A stretch of DNA of 64,000 bases from Bacillota bacterium (GTDB taxonomy: Bacteria; Bacillota; Clostridia; Christensenellales; CAG-138), in the NCBI GenBank assembly GCA_016286445.1, contig JAEESS010000005.1, positions 1-64,000 of the forward strand, given 5' to 3'. Made by a program: the position numbers and the translations under genes. Below are positions 34,411 through 42,679 of this stretch, in pieces (within the stretch, counting starts at the first letter, position 1; the number at the start of each line of letters is the position of its first letter). A model generated the notes under the pieces. It was given only the letters and a program-made list of their open reading frames with translations. It was not told the DNA's origin and ran no database searches.

Positions 34411-36216
34411 ATGAAGAAAAAGCAATTCATTTGGATGATTCTGCTGTCGATGCTGCTCATGCTCATTCTTGCATGCGGCGGCACAACGACGGACGGACAG
34501 GGAACCGGCGACCGGCAGGGCGACGTGCCCGGCGGCGTCGGCGAAGCCGATGAGATTTCCATCGTAACCCCCGAGCCCGATCTGCACCGGGACGAGCTGA
34601 ACGCGATCCTCATGCGCGTTACGATGCTGGACGGCGTTTCGATCAACGGCGTCGACGTCTCCGGCATGACCAAGGAAGAAGCGAAGAACGCCGTTTCGTC
34701 GGCTCTGAGCGCAAAGAAAAACGATCTTTCCATCAACGTCACCTTCGGCGACGCATCCGAAGTCTTCTCCGCCGAGACCGTCAAAACGGACGACGATCTG
34801 GATGCAGTCATCACCGAAGCGTTTTCGATCGTACGCGAGGATATCGGCTTTGACGCCGTTTCCGCCGAGGTCGAGCGGATCAAGAAGAACGGAATGGATT
34901 TCCCGGTGCATCTGTCTTTCAACGAATCCGCGCTGAACGACGCCGTCAACGCATTTGCCGACGCACATGAAACGGCACCGGTCAACGCCTGCGTTTCCTA
35001 TAACAAAGAGGAAAACAAGATCGATTATACGCCCGACGTTCCCGGCCGCAAGGTAAACCGCGAGGCGCTCTTCTCCGCGCTGCTCGACGCAGAAGGCGGC
35101 GAAACGCTGGAAGCGCCCGCCGAAGAGATCCCTGCGGAAGTCACGCTCAAGGATATTCAGGAGAAATACGTCCTGCGCAGCACCTATACGACCAAGTACA
35201 GCAAGAGCAACAAGAACCGCAAGGAAAACATCCGGCACGGCACCATGGATCTTCTGACCGGAACGATCGTGCATCCGGGCGACGTGTTCTCCATGAACGA
35301 GTGCCTCGGCGTCCGCAAGAAAGACGGACACTGGAAGATCGCGACTGCGTTCCAGGCGGGCAAGCACGTCAAGGAATACGGCGGCGGCGTTTGCCAGATC
35401 TCGACCACGCTCTACAATGCGGCGGTCATGTCCGATATGGAGATCGTGTTCCGGCAGAATCACTCCATGCCGGTCGACTATGTCGACAAAGGCCGCGACG
35501 CCACGATCAACTCCATCGGCAATATCATCGACTTCAAGTTCAAAAACTCCAGCAAATCCGATATCATCATCATCGGCAATGCGGACGGCAAGACGCTGAC
35601 CATCGAGATCTGGGGCATTCCGCTCGTTGAGGATTCCAACGGTGAATACGATGAGATCCGCATCCCGACGCCGAAGAAGACCAAGACGCTCAAGCCCACC
35701 GGCGAGGTTCTGTATCAGATCGACGAGACCAAGCCGGTCGGATATAAGGAAGAAGTCGCCAAAAAGCGCGACGGCTCCGTTTGGGAAAGCAAGAAGGAAT
35801 ACTATCTGAACGGCGTACTCGTTAAGACCGAGGACCTTGCAACATCCACCTATAAGGCGTATGCAGGCGAATACATCGTCGGTCCCTCCGCCGGATCCGA
35901 CGACGACAAGACGCCGCAGCCGAGCGATTCGGGTGAAAAGACGCCGAAACCCACCGATTCCGGTACAAAGACGCCGAAGCCCACCGATCCCGGCACAAAG
36001 ACGCCAAAGCCCACCGATCCGCCGGAAAATACGCCGAAGCCCACCGATCCGCCGGAAAACACGCCGAAGCCCACCGATCCGCCGGAAGATACGCCGAAGC
36101 CGACCGATCCGCCGGAGGATACGCCGAAGCCGACCGACCCGCCTACCGATCCGCCTGCGGATCCGCCGGACAATCCGCCGGATGATCCGCCGTCCGACGA
36201 CGATAACGGGGAATAA
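34411..36216 (+). CDS. VanW-domain lipoprotein with proline-rich C-terminal repeats
   Basis: A protein of 601 aa. The start MKKKQFIWMILLSMLLMLILACGG (ATG 34411) has GAAGGA 10 bases upstream and lipobox LILAC; several upstream in-frame ATGs are possible but weaker. Residues about 60-250 hold the YoaR-type peptidoglycan-binding-like region (INGVDVSGMTKEEAKNAV). The VanW domain follows with HPGDVFSMNECLG and YGGGVCQISTTLYNAA. A short G5-like strand region comes next. The last about 95 residues are seven 10-residue TPKPTDPPEN-type repeats. It is probably anchored to the membrane and spans the wall. The function of VanW is unknown. A terminator follows. Confidence 0.87.
   Translation: MKKKQFIWMILLSMLLMLILACGGTTTDGQGTGDRQGDVPGGVGEADEISIVTPEPDLHRDELNAILMRVTMLDGVSINGVDVSGMTKEEAKNAVSSALSAKKNDLSINVTFGDASEVFSAETVKTDDDLDAVITEAFSIVREDIGFDAVSAEVERIKKNGMDFPVHLSFNESALNDAVNAFADAHETAPVNACVSYNKEENKIDYTPDVPGRKVNREALFSALLDAEGGETLEAPAEEIPAEVTLKDIQEKYVLRSTYTTKYSKSNKNRKENIRHGTMDLLTGTIVHPGDVFSMNECLGVRKKDGHWKIATAFQAGKHVKEYGGGVCQISTTLYNAAVMSDMEIVFRQNHSMPVDYVDKGRDATINSIGNIIDFKFKNSSKSDIIIIGNADGKTLTIEIWGIPLVEDSNGEYDEIRIPTPKKTKTLKPTGEVLYQIDETKPVGYKEEVAKKRDGSVWESKKEYYLNGVLVKTEDLATSTYKAYAGEYIVGPSAGSDDDKTPQPSDSGEKTPKPTDSGTKTPKPTDPGTKTPKPTDPPENTPKPTDPPENTPKPTDPPEDTPKPTDPPEDTPKPTDPPTDPPADPPDNPPDDPPSDDDNGE
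35941..36150 (+). repeat. Seven tandem 30-bp repeats in VanW gene
   Basis: Exactly 7 copies of a 30-bp unit starting ACGCCGAAGCCCACCGATCC and coding TPKPTDP(P/G)(E/T)(N/K/D). Copies drift gradually (third base A/G, C/G), suggesting slipped-strand growth. Confidence 0.9.
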
Positions 36217-36225
36217 GTATGTCCA

Positions 36226-36256
36226 GGGACTGCCTTTTTTCGGCAGTCCCGTTTTC
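36226..36256 (+). terminator. Terminator of VanW gene
   Basis: Stem GGGACTGCC / GGCAGTCCC with a T-rich loop, then GTTTTCT. Confidence 0.85.
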
Positions 36257-36281
36257 TATTCTATACTAAGGAGAGGTGCGT

Positions 36282-36812
36282 ATGAAAATTCGAGTCCTTG
36301 ATCCCGAGACCCGCCGCGTAACGGATTGGAGCGGCGGCAGAACCACGGAGCTGTTTCTCTATCCCTTCGACGGCTCATATGCCGAGCGCCGGTTTCAGAT
36401 CCGCATCAGCTCGGCAACGATCGATATCCCGGAATCGCGCTTTACGCGGCTCGACGGCGTGACGCGGTATCTCACGCCGCTTTCCGAGGGCTTCTATCTG
36501 AAGCGGAACGGGCATTGGAGCTACCTTCCCCACGGAGACGTGCTGTTCTTTTCCGGTGAAGAGGACATCCTCTGCCGCGGCAGCGGGCGTGATCTCAATC
36601 TGATGCTGAAGGGCGCGCGCGGCGAAATGCGGATCCTTCCGAAGGGCGATCACGCGCTGACGCTGCATGCGTTTCTGTTCCTCTACTGTCCCGAAGAAAC
36701 GAGCGTCAACGGCACGGTGCTTCTCGCGGACAGCTTTGCGGAAATCACCTCTGCGGGATTCTCCACGCTGAAGCTTTCCCGTCCTGCCGTACTGTTCTCC
36801 GCGGACGTATAA
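36282..36812 (+). CDS. HutD/Ves-family cupin-like protein
   Basis: A protein of 176 aa with ATG 36282; GGAGAGGTG lies just upstream. The N-terminal DWSGGRTTELFLYPFDGSYAERRFQIRISSATID matches the HutD/Ves pattern (W-x-G-G-x-T-x-E...R-I-S-x-A-x-I) of a bicupin-like barrel. LDGVTRYLTPLSEGF and the DLNLMLK strand follow. HutD is linked to histidine use in some bacteria, but no hut genes are nearby. A terminator-like stem follows. Function is not certain. Confidence 0.8.
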   Translation: MKIRVLDPETRRVTDWSGGRTTELFLYPFDGSYAERRFQIRISSATIDIPESRFTRLDGVTRYLTPLSEGFYLKRNGHWSYLPHGDVLFFSGEEDILCRGSGRDLNLMLKGARGEMRILPKGDHALTLHAFLFLYCPEETSVNGTVLLADSFAEITSAGFSTLKLSRPAVLFSADV

Positions 36813-36837
36813 AAAAGCTGCCCGGTTTCGGCAGCTT
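36811..36837 (-). terminator. Terminator of zinc-ribbon gene
   Basis: Stem AAGCTGCC / GGCAGCTT; read on the minus strand it ends in six T residues. It can also end the HutD transcript. Confidence 0.75.
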
Positions 36838-36841
36838 GGGT

Positions 36842-37051
36842 TCAATACTCTTCTTCGTCGGTTTGTCCGTCGCCCTGCGCTTCACGCAAAAGCGCGAGCA
36901 TGCGCAGAGAATCAAGATCAAGCGGTTCCCCGCCGGACGTGCCGACGCACGCGGAGCAGACGAAAAAGCACTCCGGGCAGATGCAGCGGCTCTGTACGCC
37001 CTTTTCATCCTGCACCATATACGTTCCGCACCGTTGACAGCTGCAGCGCAT
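36842..37051 (-). CDS. Small zinc-ribbon protein
   Basis: A protein of 69 aa starting MRCSCQRCGTYMVQDEKG; a perfect GGAGGTGAT precedes the ATG by 5 bases. Cysteines are paired as C-x-C-x2-C near the start and CPECFFVCSAC in the middle (eight in total), suggesting one or two zinc ribbons. The C-terminus is acidic. No family is recognised. It is monocistronic, divergent from the peptidoglycan-binding gene. Confidence 0.75.
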   Translation of the reverse strand: MRCSCQRCGTYMVQDEKGVQSRCICPECFFVCSACVGTSGGEPLDLDSLRMLALLREAQGDGQTDEEEY

Positions 37052-37091
37052 CGAATCACCTCCATGCGTATTGTACCACCGAAATCCGTAC

Positions 37092-37120
37092 TTTTCAAGC
37101 GCGGCATTCCGTGCTATAAT
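37092..37120 (+). promoter_or_regulatory. Promoter of peptidoglycan-binding gene, start at ATG
   Basis: TTTTCA, 17 bases, TATAAT preceded by TGC (extended -10), then 7 bases to ATG 37128. The predicted transcription start is within 1 base of the start codon. Confidence 0.65.
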
Positions 37121-37127
37121 GATTGAT

Positions 37128-37850
37128 ATGAAACGAATCCTACCGCTCCTCCTCGTCCTGCTTTTGCTGCCCCTATTCGGCGTCAGAGCGGACGACTCGG
37201 AACAACCGATGCAGCAGGGCGACAAGGGCGAAGAAGTCGTACGCGTACAGACGCGGCTCTTCGACCTCGGTTACTATACCTATAAGCCGACCGGCAGCTA
37301 TCAGACCGTTACCCGGTCTGCCGTCGTCGCCTATCAGGTCTCCGGCGGTCTGATGAGCGACGGCACCGTCGGCTCGGAAACAATGCAGTCGCTCTTTCAG
37401 CGCGGCGCAAAGCGCATCGATTTTCGCGCGGCGATCCCCCTGTCCTTTACCACGCAGGGCACGATCAAAGAAAAAGGCGACGCAGTGCCTTGGGAAACGG
37501 TCAAAGCGAAACTCGTTCCCAATGAACCGTACCGCATCCGAAACGCCGCGACCGGCGAGGATGTGACGTTTCTCTTTGTCTCAGGCGAAAACCATGCCGA
37601 GATGACGCTCCCGACGCGCACAACGGCGGAACGAATCGCCGCCGGTTCAACGCTGACCGGCTGGCTCGGCAGCGCCAACAGCTTCTATAAATGCGCGGTG
37701 CTTCTGGAGCTTGACGGACAATGGATCGCCGCTTCGATGCAGTGGGACGGCGACGCGCACGTCTGCGTCTATTTGCAGGGCAGCCGATCGCATGTGCTGG
37801 GGCTTCCGGACGAGGAGCACGCCGCCAACATCCGAAAAGCGAGCAATTGA
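37128..37850 (+). CDS. Secreted peptidoglycan-binding (PG_binding_1) protein
   Basis: A protein of 240 aa with signal peptide MKRILPLLLVLLLLPLFGVRA. A PG_binding_1 domain covers about residues 30-90 (GDKGEEVVRVQTRLFDLGYY...SAVVAYQVSGGLMSDGTVGSETMQSLF). The C-terminal region (about 100-235, with NAATGEDVTF and AASMQWDGDAHVCVYLQGSRSH) resembles the beta domain found behind PG-binding domains in Firmicute wall proteins. No catalytic residues are obvious. The start codon lies at the predicted mRNA 5' end, with no Shine-Dalgarno. Confidence 0.85.
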   Translation: MKRILPLLLVLLLLPLFGVRADDSEQPMQQGDKGEEVVRVQTRLFDLGYYTYKPTGSYQTVTRSAVVAYQVSGGLMSDGTVGSETMQSLFQRGAKRIDFRAAIPLSFTTQGTIKEKGDAVPWETVKAKLVPNEPYRIRNAATGEDVTFLFVSGENHAEMTLPTRTTAERIAAGSTLTGWLGSANSFYKCAVLLELDGQWIAASMQWDGDAHVCVYLQGSRSHVLGLPDEEHAANIRKASN

Positions 37851-37875
37851 AAAGACCGGTTCCCCGGTCTTTTTT
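37851..37875. terminator. Terminator between convergent genes
   Basis: Stem AAAGACCGG / CCGGTCTTT, then TTTTC on the plus strand; usable in both directions. Confidence 0.8.
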
Positions 37876-38681
37876 CAATTCGGCTTTGCAATCAAAAGCT
37901 CAACGTCGATCGTGATCGCTTTGAGCGCAGAAGCGTCAAGCGTTTCGGGCTCGATATCAAACGTGAGCGGCGTCATTTTCAGAAAATCCGCCGCCTGCGC
38001 TTCCGTCAGCGGATGCGTCTCACGGATTCTCTTACGGTCCGTCAAGCGGAATCGATCGGACAGATGCGAAACGACCGCCTCGTTTGAGTAGACGCGCCGA
38101 TGCAGCCGTTCGCCAAGCAGATCGCGGATCTCATGAAGGTATCCTTCCTGCGGAACCAGCTTCAGCAGCACGCCGTCCGGCTTGAGCACGCGCGTAAACT
38201 CCGCGTAGTGCGCCGGTGAAAAGAGGTTCAGAAGGACGTCGACCGACGCGCTTTGAACGGGCAGTCCGGTCAGATCGCCCACCATCCACAGCACCGGTCC
38301 GCCGCCGTGCGCGGCAAGCTGGATCGCATCCTTTGAAAGATCGATCCCGACCGTCGTTTTTCCCTGCAGCCGCTTTGTGAACGTCCCGTCCCCGCAGCCC
38401 GCGTCCAGAACGGTCCCCGGGCTTTCCGGCATGGCTGTTCGGATCGCATCGATCACGGCGTCGTAAAAGCCCGCCTCCATGATCCTGCGGCGTGCTTCAA
38501 ACAGCGCGCGGTCATAGCGCGACGGCGCGGCGTTCGGCACGAAATGCACATATCCCTTTCTGGAGGGATCGAAGGTGTGTCCGCTTGCGCAGACAAGCGA
38601 TGCGCCGGATCGAGAAAGCGCCGCCCCGCAGACAGGACAGCGCAAAAGCGGTATGCAGTTGAAAAACTTCTCCGCGCTCAC
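37875..38681 (-). CDS. RlmA-type 23S rRNA (guanine-N1) methyltransferase
   Basis: A protein of 268 aa. The N-terminal zinc finger LRCPVCGAALSRSGASLVCASGHTFD (C-x2-C...C-x3-H) is typical of RlmA (RrmA/TlrB). The SAM-binding motif LDAGCGDGTF is followed by GIDLSKDAI, then LLNLFSPAHYAEFTRVLKPDG. It methylates G745 or G748 of 23S rRNA; TlrB-type members give macrolide resistance, and the position cannot be told by eye. It overlaps the preceding membrane-protein gene by 4 bases and is last in the minus operon with yabP. Confidence 0.82.
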   Translation of the reverse strand: MSAEKFFNCIPLLRCPVCGAALSRSGASLVCASGHTFDPSRKGYVHFVPNAAPSRYDRALFEARRRIMEAGFYDAVIDAIRTAMPESPGTVLDAGCGDGTFTKRLQGKTTVGIDLSKDAIQLAAHGGGPVLWMVGDLTGLPVQSASVDVLLNLFSPAHYAEFTRVLKPDGVLLKLVPQEGYLHEIRDLLGERLHRRVYSNEAVVSHLSDRFRLTDRKRIRETHPLTEAQAADFLKMTPLTFDIEPETLDASALKAITIDVELLIAKPN

Positions 38682-38980
38682 TGCTTCGGCTCTTCCGGCT
38701 TGTCCTCAAAATCGAACGCTTCCTTCGGCAGCGTCGTTTCCGGCTCCTGCGGATGCTCCGCCGCTTCCTTTGCCGCCGCTTCCCTTTCGCGGCGTCGACG
38801 GATCGAACGCGCAAATTCATCGCATACGAGGAACAGGATCACGATCGCGACGATCGGATAGGTCAGCGTCGTGACATTCTTTCCCATAAGCCTCAGCACC
38901 AGGATCAGCACAAGCAGCGCCGCACCGATCGAGCCGAGCACGATCTCCGTAATTTCCCAGAATTTCTCATTGTTTTTCAT
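38678..38980 (-). CDS. Small two-helix membrane protein
   Basis: A protein of 100 aa with two hydrophobic segments (about residues 11-30 and 36-53), a basic RSIRRRREREAAAKEA stretch and an acidic C-terminus. No family recognised. It lies between the ppx/gppA gene (4 bases upstream) and the RlmA-like gene (4-base overlap). Confidence 0.75.
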   Translation of the reverse strand: MKNNEKFWEITEIVLGSIGAALLVLILVLRLMGKNVTTLTYPIVAIVILFLVCDEFARSIRRRREREAAAKEAAEHPQEPETTLPKEAFDFEDKPEEPKQ

Positions 38981-38984
38981 TCGA

Positions 38985-39854
38985 TCAACCTCCGATGCGG
39001 TCCTTCAAATATGCTTCCGCGATCCCTTCCATGCCGTCGCGATCGGACGGGATCACGCAATCGGTCTTTGTGCGCTCCATCATGTATCTGAGAATCGTCG
39101 CGCCCTGCAGAATGACGTCGCCGCGCCGCGAAAGAAGCGGTATCTTCATGCGCACCGGCTCCGGTATCCCGCTAAGAACCGACAGCAGACGGTCCAGCTC
39201 CGGAAGGGTAATCCTCCGAAGCGCTTCCGGATCAAACCGGTCCTGCTTTGCAATCAGCGCGCCGATCGTCGTGATCGTCCCTCCAACGCCGTACACTGGC
39301 GCCGGGACCGATTCCGGTATACAGGCACGTTCATCGATCCACGCATACAGCGTCTTTGCAAGCGTATCCGGATCGCTCGCGTCGCACTGTTCCTTTGCGC
39401 GGACGCAGCCGCACGGAAAGCTCAGCGAACGCGTGCTTGTTACGACCTGAAAGCTGCCGCCGCCGATGTCAAACACGGTCCCCTCCCCGCCTGTGACGGC
39501 GGAAAACGCGAACGCGCCTTCCTCCTCGCCGGACAGCACGCGCACGCGCACGCCGGTTTGTTCGAGCACGTCCCGAACGAATGCGTCCCCGTTGTTCGCG
39601 TCGCGCACCGCGCTGGTGGCATAGGCGATCACCGGAACGCCGTATTCCTTCGCCGTCCGGTCAAATCTGCCGATCGCTTCGATCGTTTCCGCCATGCGGT
39701 CCGGCGCAAGGCAGCCCGTTGCGTCGATCCCCTTTGCAAGCCGCGTCGTGCAGAGCGTTTTTGAGATGCGTCGAACACGTCCGTTCTCAATGCCCGCAAG
39801 CATCAGCCGAACGGAATTGCTGCCGATATCGATGACTGCTGTTTCCGGTTTCAT
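38985..39854 (-). CDS. Ppx/GppA-family exopolyphosphatase/guanosine pentaphosphatase
   Basis: A protein of 289 aa with an ASKHA ATPase-like fold. Phosphate loop 1 is VIDIGSNSVRLMLA (residues 8-21), then ATSAVRDANNGD near 104-115, the adenosine-type loop FDIGGGSFQ near 145, and VGGTITTIGA near 212. It probably degrades polyphosphate or (p)ppGpp. It lacks the C-terminal HD domain of long Ppx. It overlaps divIC by 4 bases. Confidence 0.88.
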   Translation of the reverse strand: MKPETAVIDIGSNSVRLMLAGIENGRVRRISKTLCTTRLAKGIDATGCLAPDRMAETIEAIGRFDRTAKEYGVPVIAYATSAVRDANNGDAFVRDVLEQTGVRVRVLSGEEEGAFAFSAVTGGEGTVFDIGGGSFQVVTSTRSLSFPCGCVRAKEQCDASDPDTLAKTLYAWIDERACIPESVPAPVYGVGGTITTIGALIAKQDRFDPEALRRITLPELDRLLSVLSGIPEPVRMKIPLLSRRGDVILQGATILRYMMERTKTDCVIPSDRDGMEGIAEAYLKDRIGG

Positions 39855-40171
39855 TCCGCCACCGTCACCGTGCTTTCGTCCTGAATCAGCTTGTCCTCGC
39901 GGTAATGCCAGCCGTATTTGATCATGCCCTGCTGGATCTTATATGCGTCGGTCCGCATGAACTGCAGGTTCTCACGCTCCTGCGCGTAGGTGCGCTTGGT
40001 TTGATTGAGGACCTCCTGCCGTTCTTCGTATTCGTCCTTTGCCGACCGGATCCGGAGCCGCTGCGGGATCAGCACCACGCCCAAAACAACCACGCACGCG
40101 ATCAGCACGAGGACAAAATGGATCAATTTGAAATGGACCGTACGAACGATCCGTTTTGACGATTCTTCCAT
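39851..40171 (-). CDS. divIC: DivIC/FtsB-like septum formation protein
   Basis: A protein of 106 aa with a short cytoplasmic N-terminus, one transmembrane helix (about residues 17-37) and an extracellular coiled coil (about 40-85) ending in YGWHYREDKLI, the usual DivIC/FtsB pattern. It follows yabP-yabQ as in Bacillus subtilis, which supports the name. It works with FtsL in the divisome. An extended -10 lies 7 bases before the ATG and no Shine-Dalgarno is seen. Confidence 0.85.
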   Translation of the reverse strand: MEESSKRIVRTVHFKLIHFVLVLIACVVVLGVVLIPQRLRIRSAKDEYEERQEVLNQTKRTYAQERENLQFMRTDAYKIQQGMIKYGWHYREDKLIQDESTVTVAE

Positions 40172-40178
40172 GTGTACC

Positions 40179-40187
40179 AGTATAACA
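40179..40187 (-). promoter_or_regulatory. Extended -10 next to divIC start codon
   Basis: On the minus strand: TGTTATACT, then GGTACAC and ATG. The -35 is poor. If used, the mRNA would begin at the start codon. Confidence 0.4.
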
Positions 40188-40208
40188 GATGATACGCCAA
40201 AACGGAAC

Positions 40209-40514
40209 CTATTTTTTGCGGATTTTTTGTGTCATTCTCGTAAAAATCGGAGAAAACAGCGCATATGCCGCACCGAATCCCAAAAGATACGACGCGCAGA
40301 GGAAGCCGCGCACATTCCCGCAGTTCGCAAGAAACAGATACCCGGAGAACAGAGCCGCGCCGATCAGCACAAATACCGTGTCGCAGAAGTGCGTCACCCA
40401 TCGTCTTTTCGACAGCGTCCGCACGATGCGCAGCAGCAGATAACAGAGTCCCGCAACCGCGCCGCCGTGCAGCAAAAGCAGCGCTTCAAACGGCTGACCC
40501 GTGACGTCTCTCAT
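40209..40514 (-). CDS. yabQ: Spore cortex biosynthesis protein YabQ
   Basis: A protein of 101 aa; the ATG at 40514 overlaps the yabP stop (ATGA). Three hydrophobic helices (about residues 9-26, 42-62, 66-88) and the neighbourhood identify it as a short YabQ. YabQ is needed for cortex formation in the forespore outer membrane. Its presence suggests that the host forms endospores, or that its ancestors did. Confidence 0.75.
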   Translation of the reverse strand: MRDVTGQPFEALLLLHGGAVAGLCYLLLRIVRTLSKRRWVTHFCDTVFVLIGAALFSGYLFLANCGNVRGFLCASYLLGFGAAYALFSPIFTRMTQKIRKK

Positions 40515-40795
40515 TTGCGGCGGAAGAAAAGCGAGCGCCGTTCCGGCTCGGGCTGCTCGTACTCGATCGATGCGATATTGCCCTCCAAAAGCACCTGTCC
40601 GTCCTCCGGATTCAGCTTGCCGAGCTTCAACCCGTCGCCCCACACGGTCAGCGTCCCCGCCTGCGTTATGACCGTCATCTCGTCCTCCTGAAAGCTCTCA
40701 ACATCCAGTACGCCCGTGATGCGCATGCGCCTGCGTCCCTCGATCAAAAGGCTGTGCGCCGAGGGCTGTGTCAGTTCCTTTTCGCGTTTTTCCAT
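40511..40795 (-). CDS. yabP: Sporulation protein YabP
   Basis: A protein of 94 aa with AGGAGG before the ATG. Family pattern: R-R-R-M-R-I-T-G-V-L-D-V-E-S-F-Q-E-D-E and AGTLTVWGDGLKLGKLNPEDGQVLLEGNIASIEYE. YabP/YqfC-type proteins act in spore coat or cortex assembly under sigma-E. It is first in the minus-strand cluster yabP-yabQ-divIC-ppx-...; a TACAAT-like -10 is about 16 bases upstream, but the -35 is weak. Confidence 0.88.
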   Translation of the reverse strand: MEKREKELTQPSAHSLLIEGRRRMRITGVLDVESFQEDEMTVITQAGTLTVWGDGLKLGKLNPEDGQVLLEGNIASIEYEQPEPERRSLFFRRK

Positions 40796-40888
40796 CGTTT
40801 GACCTCCTGCCTTTGCTGCATTGTATGCACCGTGTACGGATTCAAAAACGCGAATGTAAGCGAAACGCCGCTTTTTTCGTCAAAATGC

Positions 40889-40917
40889 TTGACAAGTTAT
40901 TTCCTCACCCCTAAAAT
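40889..40917 (+). promoter_or_regulatory. Promoter of rho
   Basis: TTGACA (perfect -35), 17 bases, TAAAAT. About 67 bases of leader precede the GTG start. This is one of the two strongest -35 matches in the window. Confidence 0.82.
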
Positions 40918-40990
40918 GGTATCAGCAAATCCGTTATATCATATCTATATTTCCGTACAGACAAAAAACAAACGCTATCGGAGGCTATTT

Positions 40991-42607
40991 GTGAATACAA
41001 CCGAACTCAACGCTTTGACGATCGCCGAGCTGTATGCGCTTGCGAAGCAGCACGGCATTCCCTCTTTCCGCAAATACAAAAAAGCGCAGCTCATCGAACT
41101 GCTGCAGGCGCCGGCTCCCGCCCCGAAGAAACGCGGCAGACCTGCAAAAGCTAAACCCGCCGAGCCTGCTCCCGCGCAGGAAAAGCCCGCCGAACAGCCG
41201 GACGCGCCGAAGCAGGAAGCCCCCGCTGCGCCCGAAACGCCTGCCGAGCCCGAAAAGCCGCAGGAACATGCCGGTGAGCAGAACGAACGGTATCCGCGGA
41301 ACGGAAACCGTGCGCAGTACAACCGACAGAACCAGGGTCGCACCTTCCGCAGAGACAACAACCGCGTTCAGCACCGCGCGCAGGAAAACGAGCAAAAGCC
41401 CGAAAAGCCTGCCGAGCCCGAAAAGCCGCAGGAAACCGGAACGGCTGCCGGTGTTCTGGAGATCATGGAGGGATACGGGTTTTTGCGCGTCTCAAACTAC
41501 GACGCCGGTCCGAACGACGTCTACGTTGCGAACGCGCAGATCCGGCGCTGCAACCTGAAGAACGGCGATTTTGTTGAAGGCCGCACCCGCGCGCGCCGCG
41601 AAGGCGACAAATACGAAGCGCTGCTGTATGTGGACCGTGTCAACGGCAAGGACCCGGACGAGAACGCAATGAACCGCGTCAATTACGAGGACCTCACCCC
41701 GATCTTCCCGAACGAGCGCTATACGCTTGAAACGCCGGGACGGGTCAACAATCTGTCGGTGCGTCTCATCGACCTGATCGCACCGATCGGCAAGGGACAG
41801 CGCGCGATGATCGTTTCACAGCCGAAAGCGGGCAAAACGACGCTTCTGAAGCAGATCGCAAACGGCATCACCGAAAACTATCCGGACACGCACCTCATCG
41901 TTCTGCTGATCGACGAGCGTCCCGAGGAGGTCACCGATATGCGCCGCAGCATCAAGGGCGAGGTCGTCGCATCCACGTTTGACGAGCTTCCCGAGCATCA
42001 TACGCGCATTGCGGAGATGGTGCAGGAGCGCGCCATGCGTCTGGTTGAGGACGGCAGGGACGTCGTGATCCTTCTGGACTCACTGACCCGTCTCACCCGC
42101 GCCTACAATCTCGTGATCCCCCCGACCGGGCGTACGCTTTCCGGCGGCATGGACCCGGGCGCGCTGCACAAGCCGAAGCGCTTCTTCGGCGCGGCGCGAA
42201 ACATCGAAAACGGCGGAAGCCTGACCGTGATCGCAACGGCTTTGGTCGAGACCGGAAGCCGCATGGACGACATCGTCTATGAGGAGTTCAAGGGCACCGG
42301 CAATATGGAGATCCATCTGGACCGCAGGCTCTCCGAAAAGCGCATCTTCCCCGCGATCGACGTCTATAAATCCGGTACGCGCAGAGACGACCTGCTGCTG
42401 ACCAAAGCGGAGCTCGACGGCGTGCGCATGCTTCGCCGCATGCTTGCCAACGGCGGAACGGGCGACGTGACGGAAAACCTTGTCGGCATGATGGATAAGA
42501 CCTCGAACAACGAGGACTTTCTCATCCGGCTCAAGGACTGGGTCCGCATTTTCGAGAAAGAGGGCTTCACCTCCTCCCACGCGCAGCAGAATCGCTACGG
42601 ACAGTAA
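40991..42607 (+). CDS. rho: Transcription termination factor Rho (GTG start)
   Basis: A protein of 538 aa started at GTG 40991; GGAGG is 6 bases upstream and an upstream in-frame ATG would include the promoter. The N-terminal SAP-like Rho_N (VNTTELNALTIAELYALAKQHGI) is followed by a low-complexity insert of about 100 residues with repeated KPAEPEKPQE-type units and an Asn/Arg/Gln-rich stretch. The cold-shock RNA-binding domain begins at GVLEIMEGYGFLRV. The ATPase has Walker A PKAGKTTLLK and Walker B VILLDSLTRL. Such inserts occur in GC-rich Firmicute and actinobacterial Rho and may add RNA binding. A bidirectional terminator follows. Confidence 0.95.
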   Translation: MNTTELNALTIAELYALAKQHGIPSFRKYKKAQLIELLQAPAPAPKKRGRPAKAKPAEPAPAQEKPAEQPDAPKQEAPAAPETPAEPEKPQEHAGEQNERYPRNGNRAQYNRQNQGRTFRRDNNRVQHRAQENEQKPEKPAEPEKPQETGTAAGVLEIMEGYGFLRVSNYDAGPNDVYVANAQIRRCNLKNGDFVEGRTRARREGDKYEALLYVDRVNGKDPDENAMNRVNYEDLTPIFPNERYTLETPGRVNNLSVRLIDLIAPIGKGQRAMIVSQPKAGKTTLLKQIANGITENYPDTHLIVLLIDERPEEVTDMRRSIKGEVVASTFDELPEHHTRIAEMVQERAMRLVEDGRDVVILLDSLTRLTRAYNLVIPPTGRTLSGGMDPGALHKPKRFFGAARNIENGGSLTVIATALVETGSRMDDIVYEEFKGTGNMEIHLDRRLSEKRIFPAIDVYKSGTRRDDLLLTKAELDGVRMLRRMLANGGTGDVTENLVGMMDKTSNNEDFLIRLKDWVRIFEKEGFTSSHAQQNRYGQ

Positions 42608-42623
42608 ACCCAAAATACAAAAA

Positions 42624-42670
42624 AGAAGGGCTCTTCGGAAATGCAAACCTGTTTCCGAAGAGCCCTTTTG
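42624..42670. terminator. Bidirectional terminator after rho
   Basis: A perfect 14-bp stem GGGCTCTTCGGAAA / TTTCCGAAGAGCCC with a 10-base loop. It is flanked by T on the plus side and by A (T on minus) on the other, so it also ends the LRR gene. Confidence 0.9.
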
Positions 42671-42679
42671 AGGCGTCCT

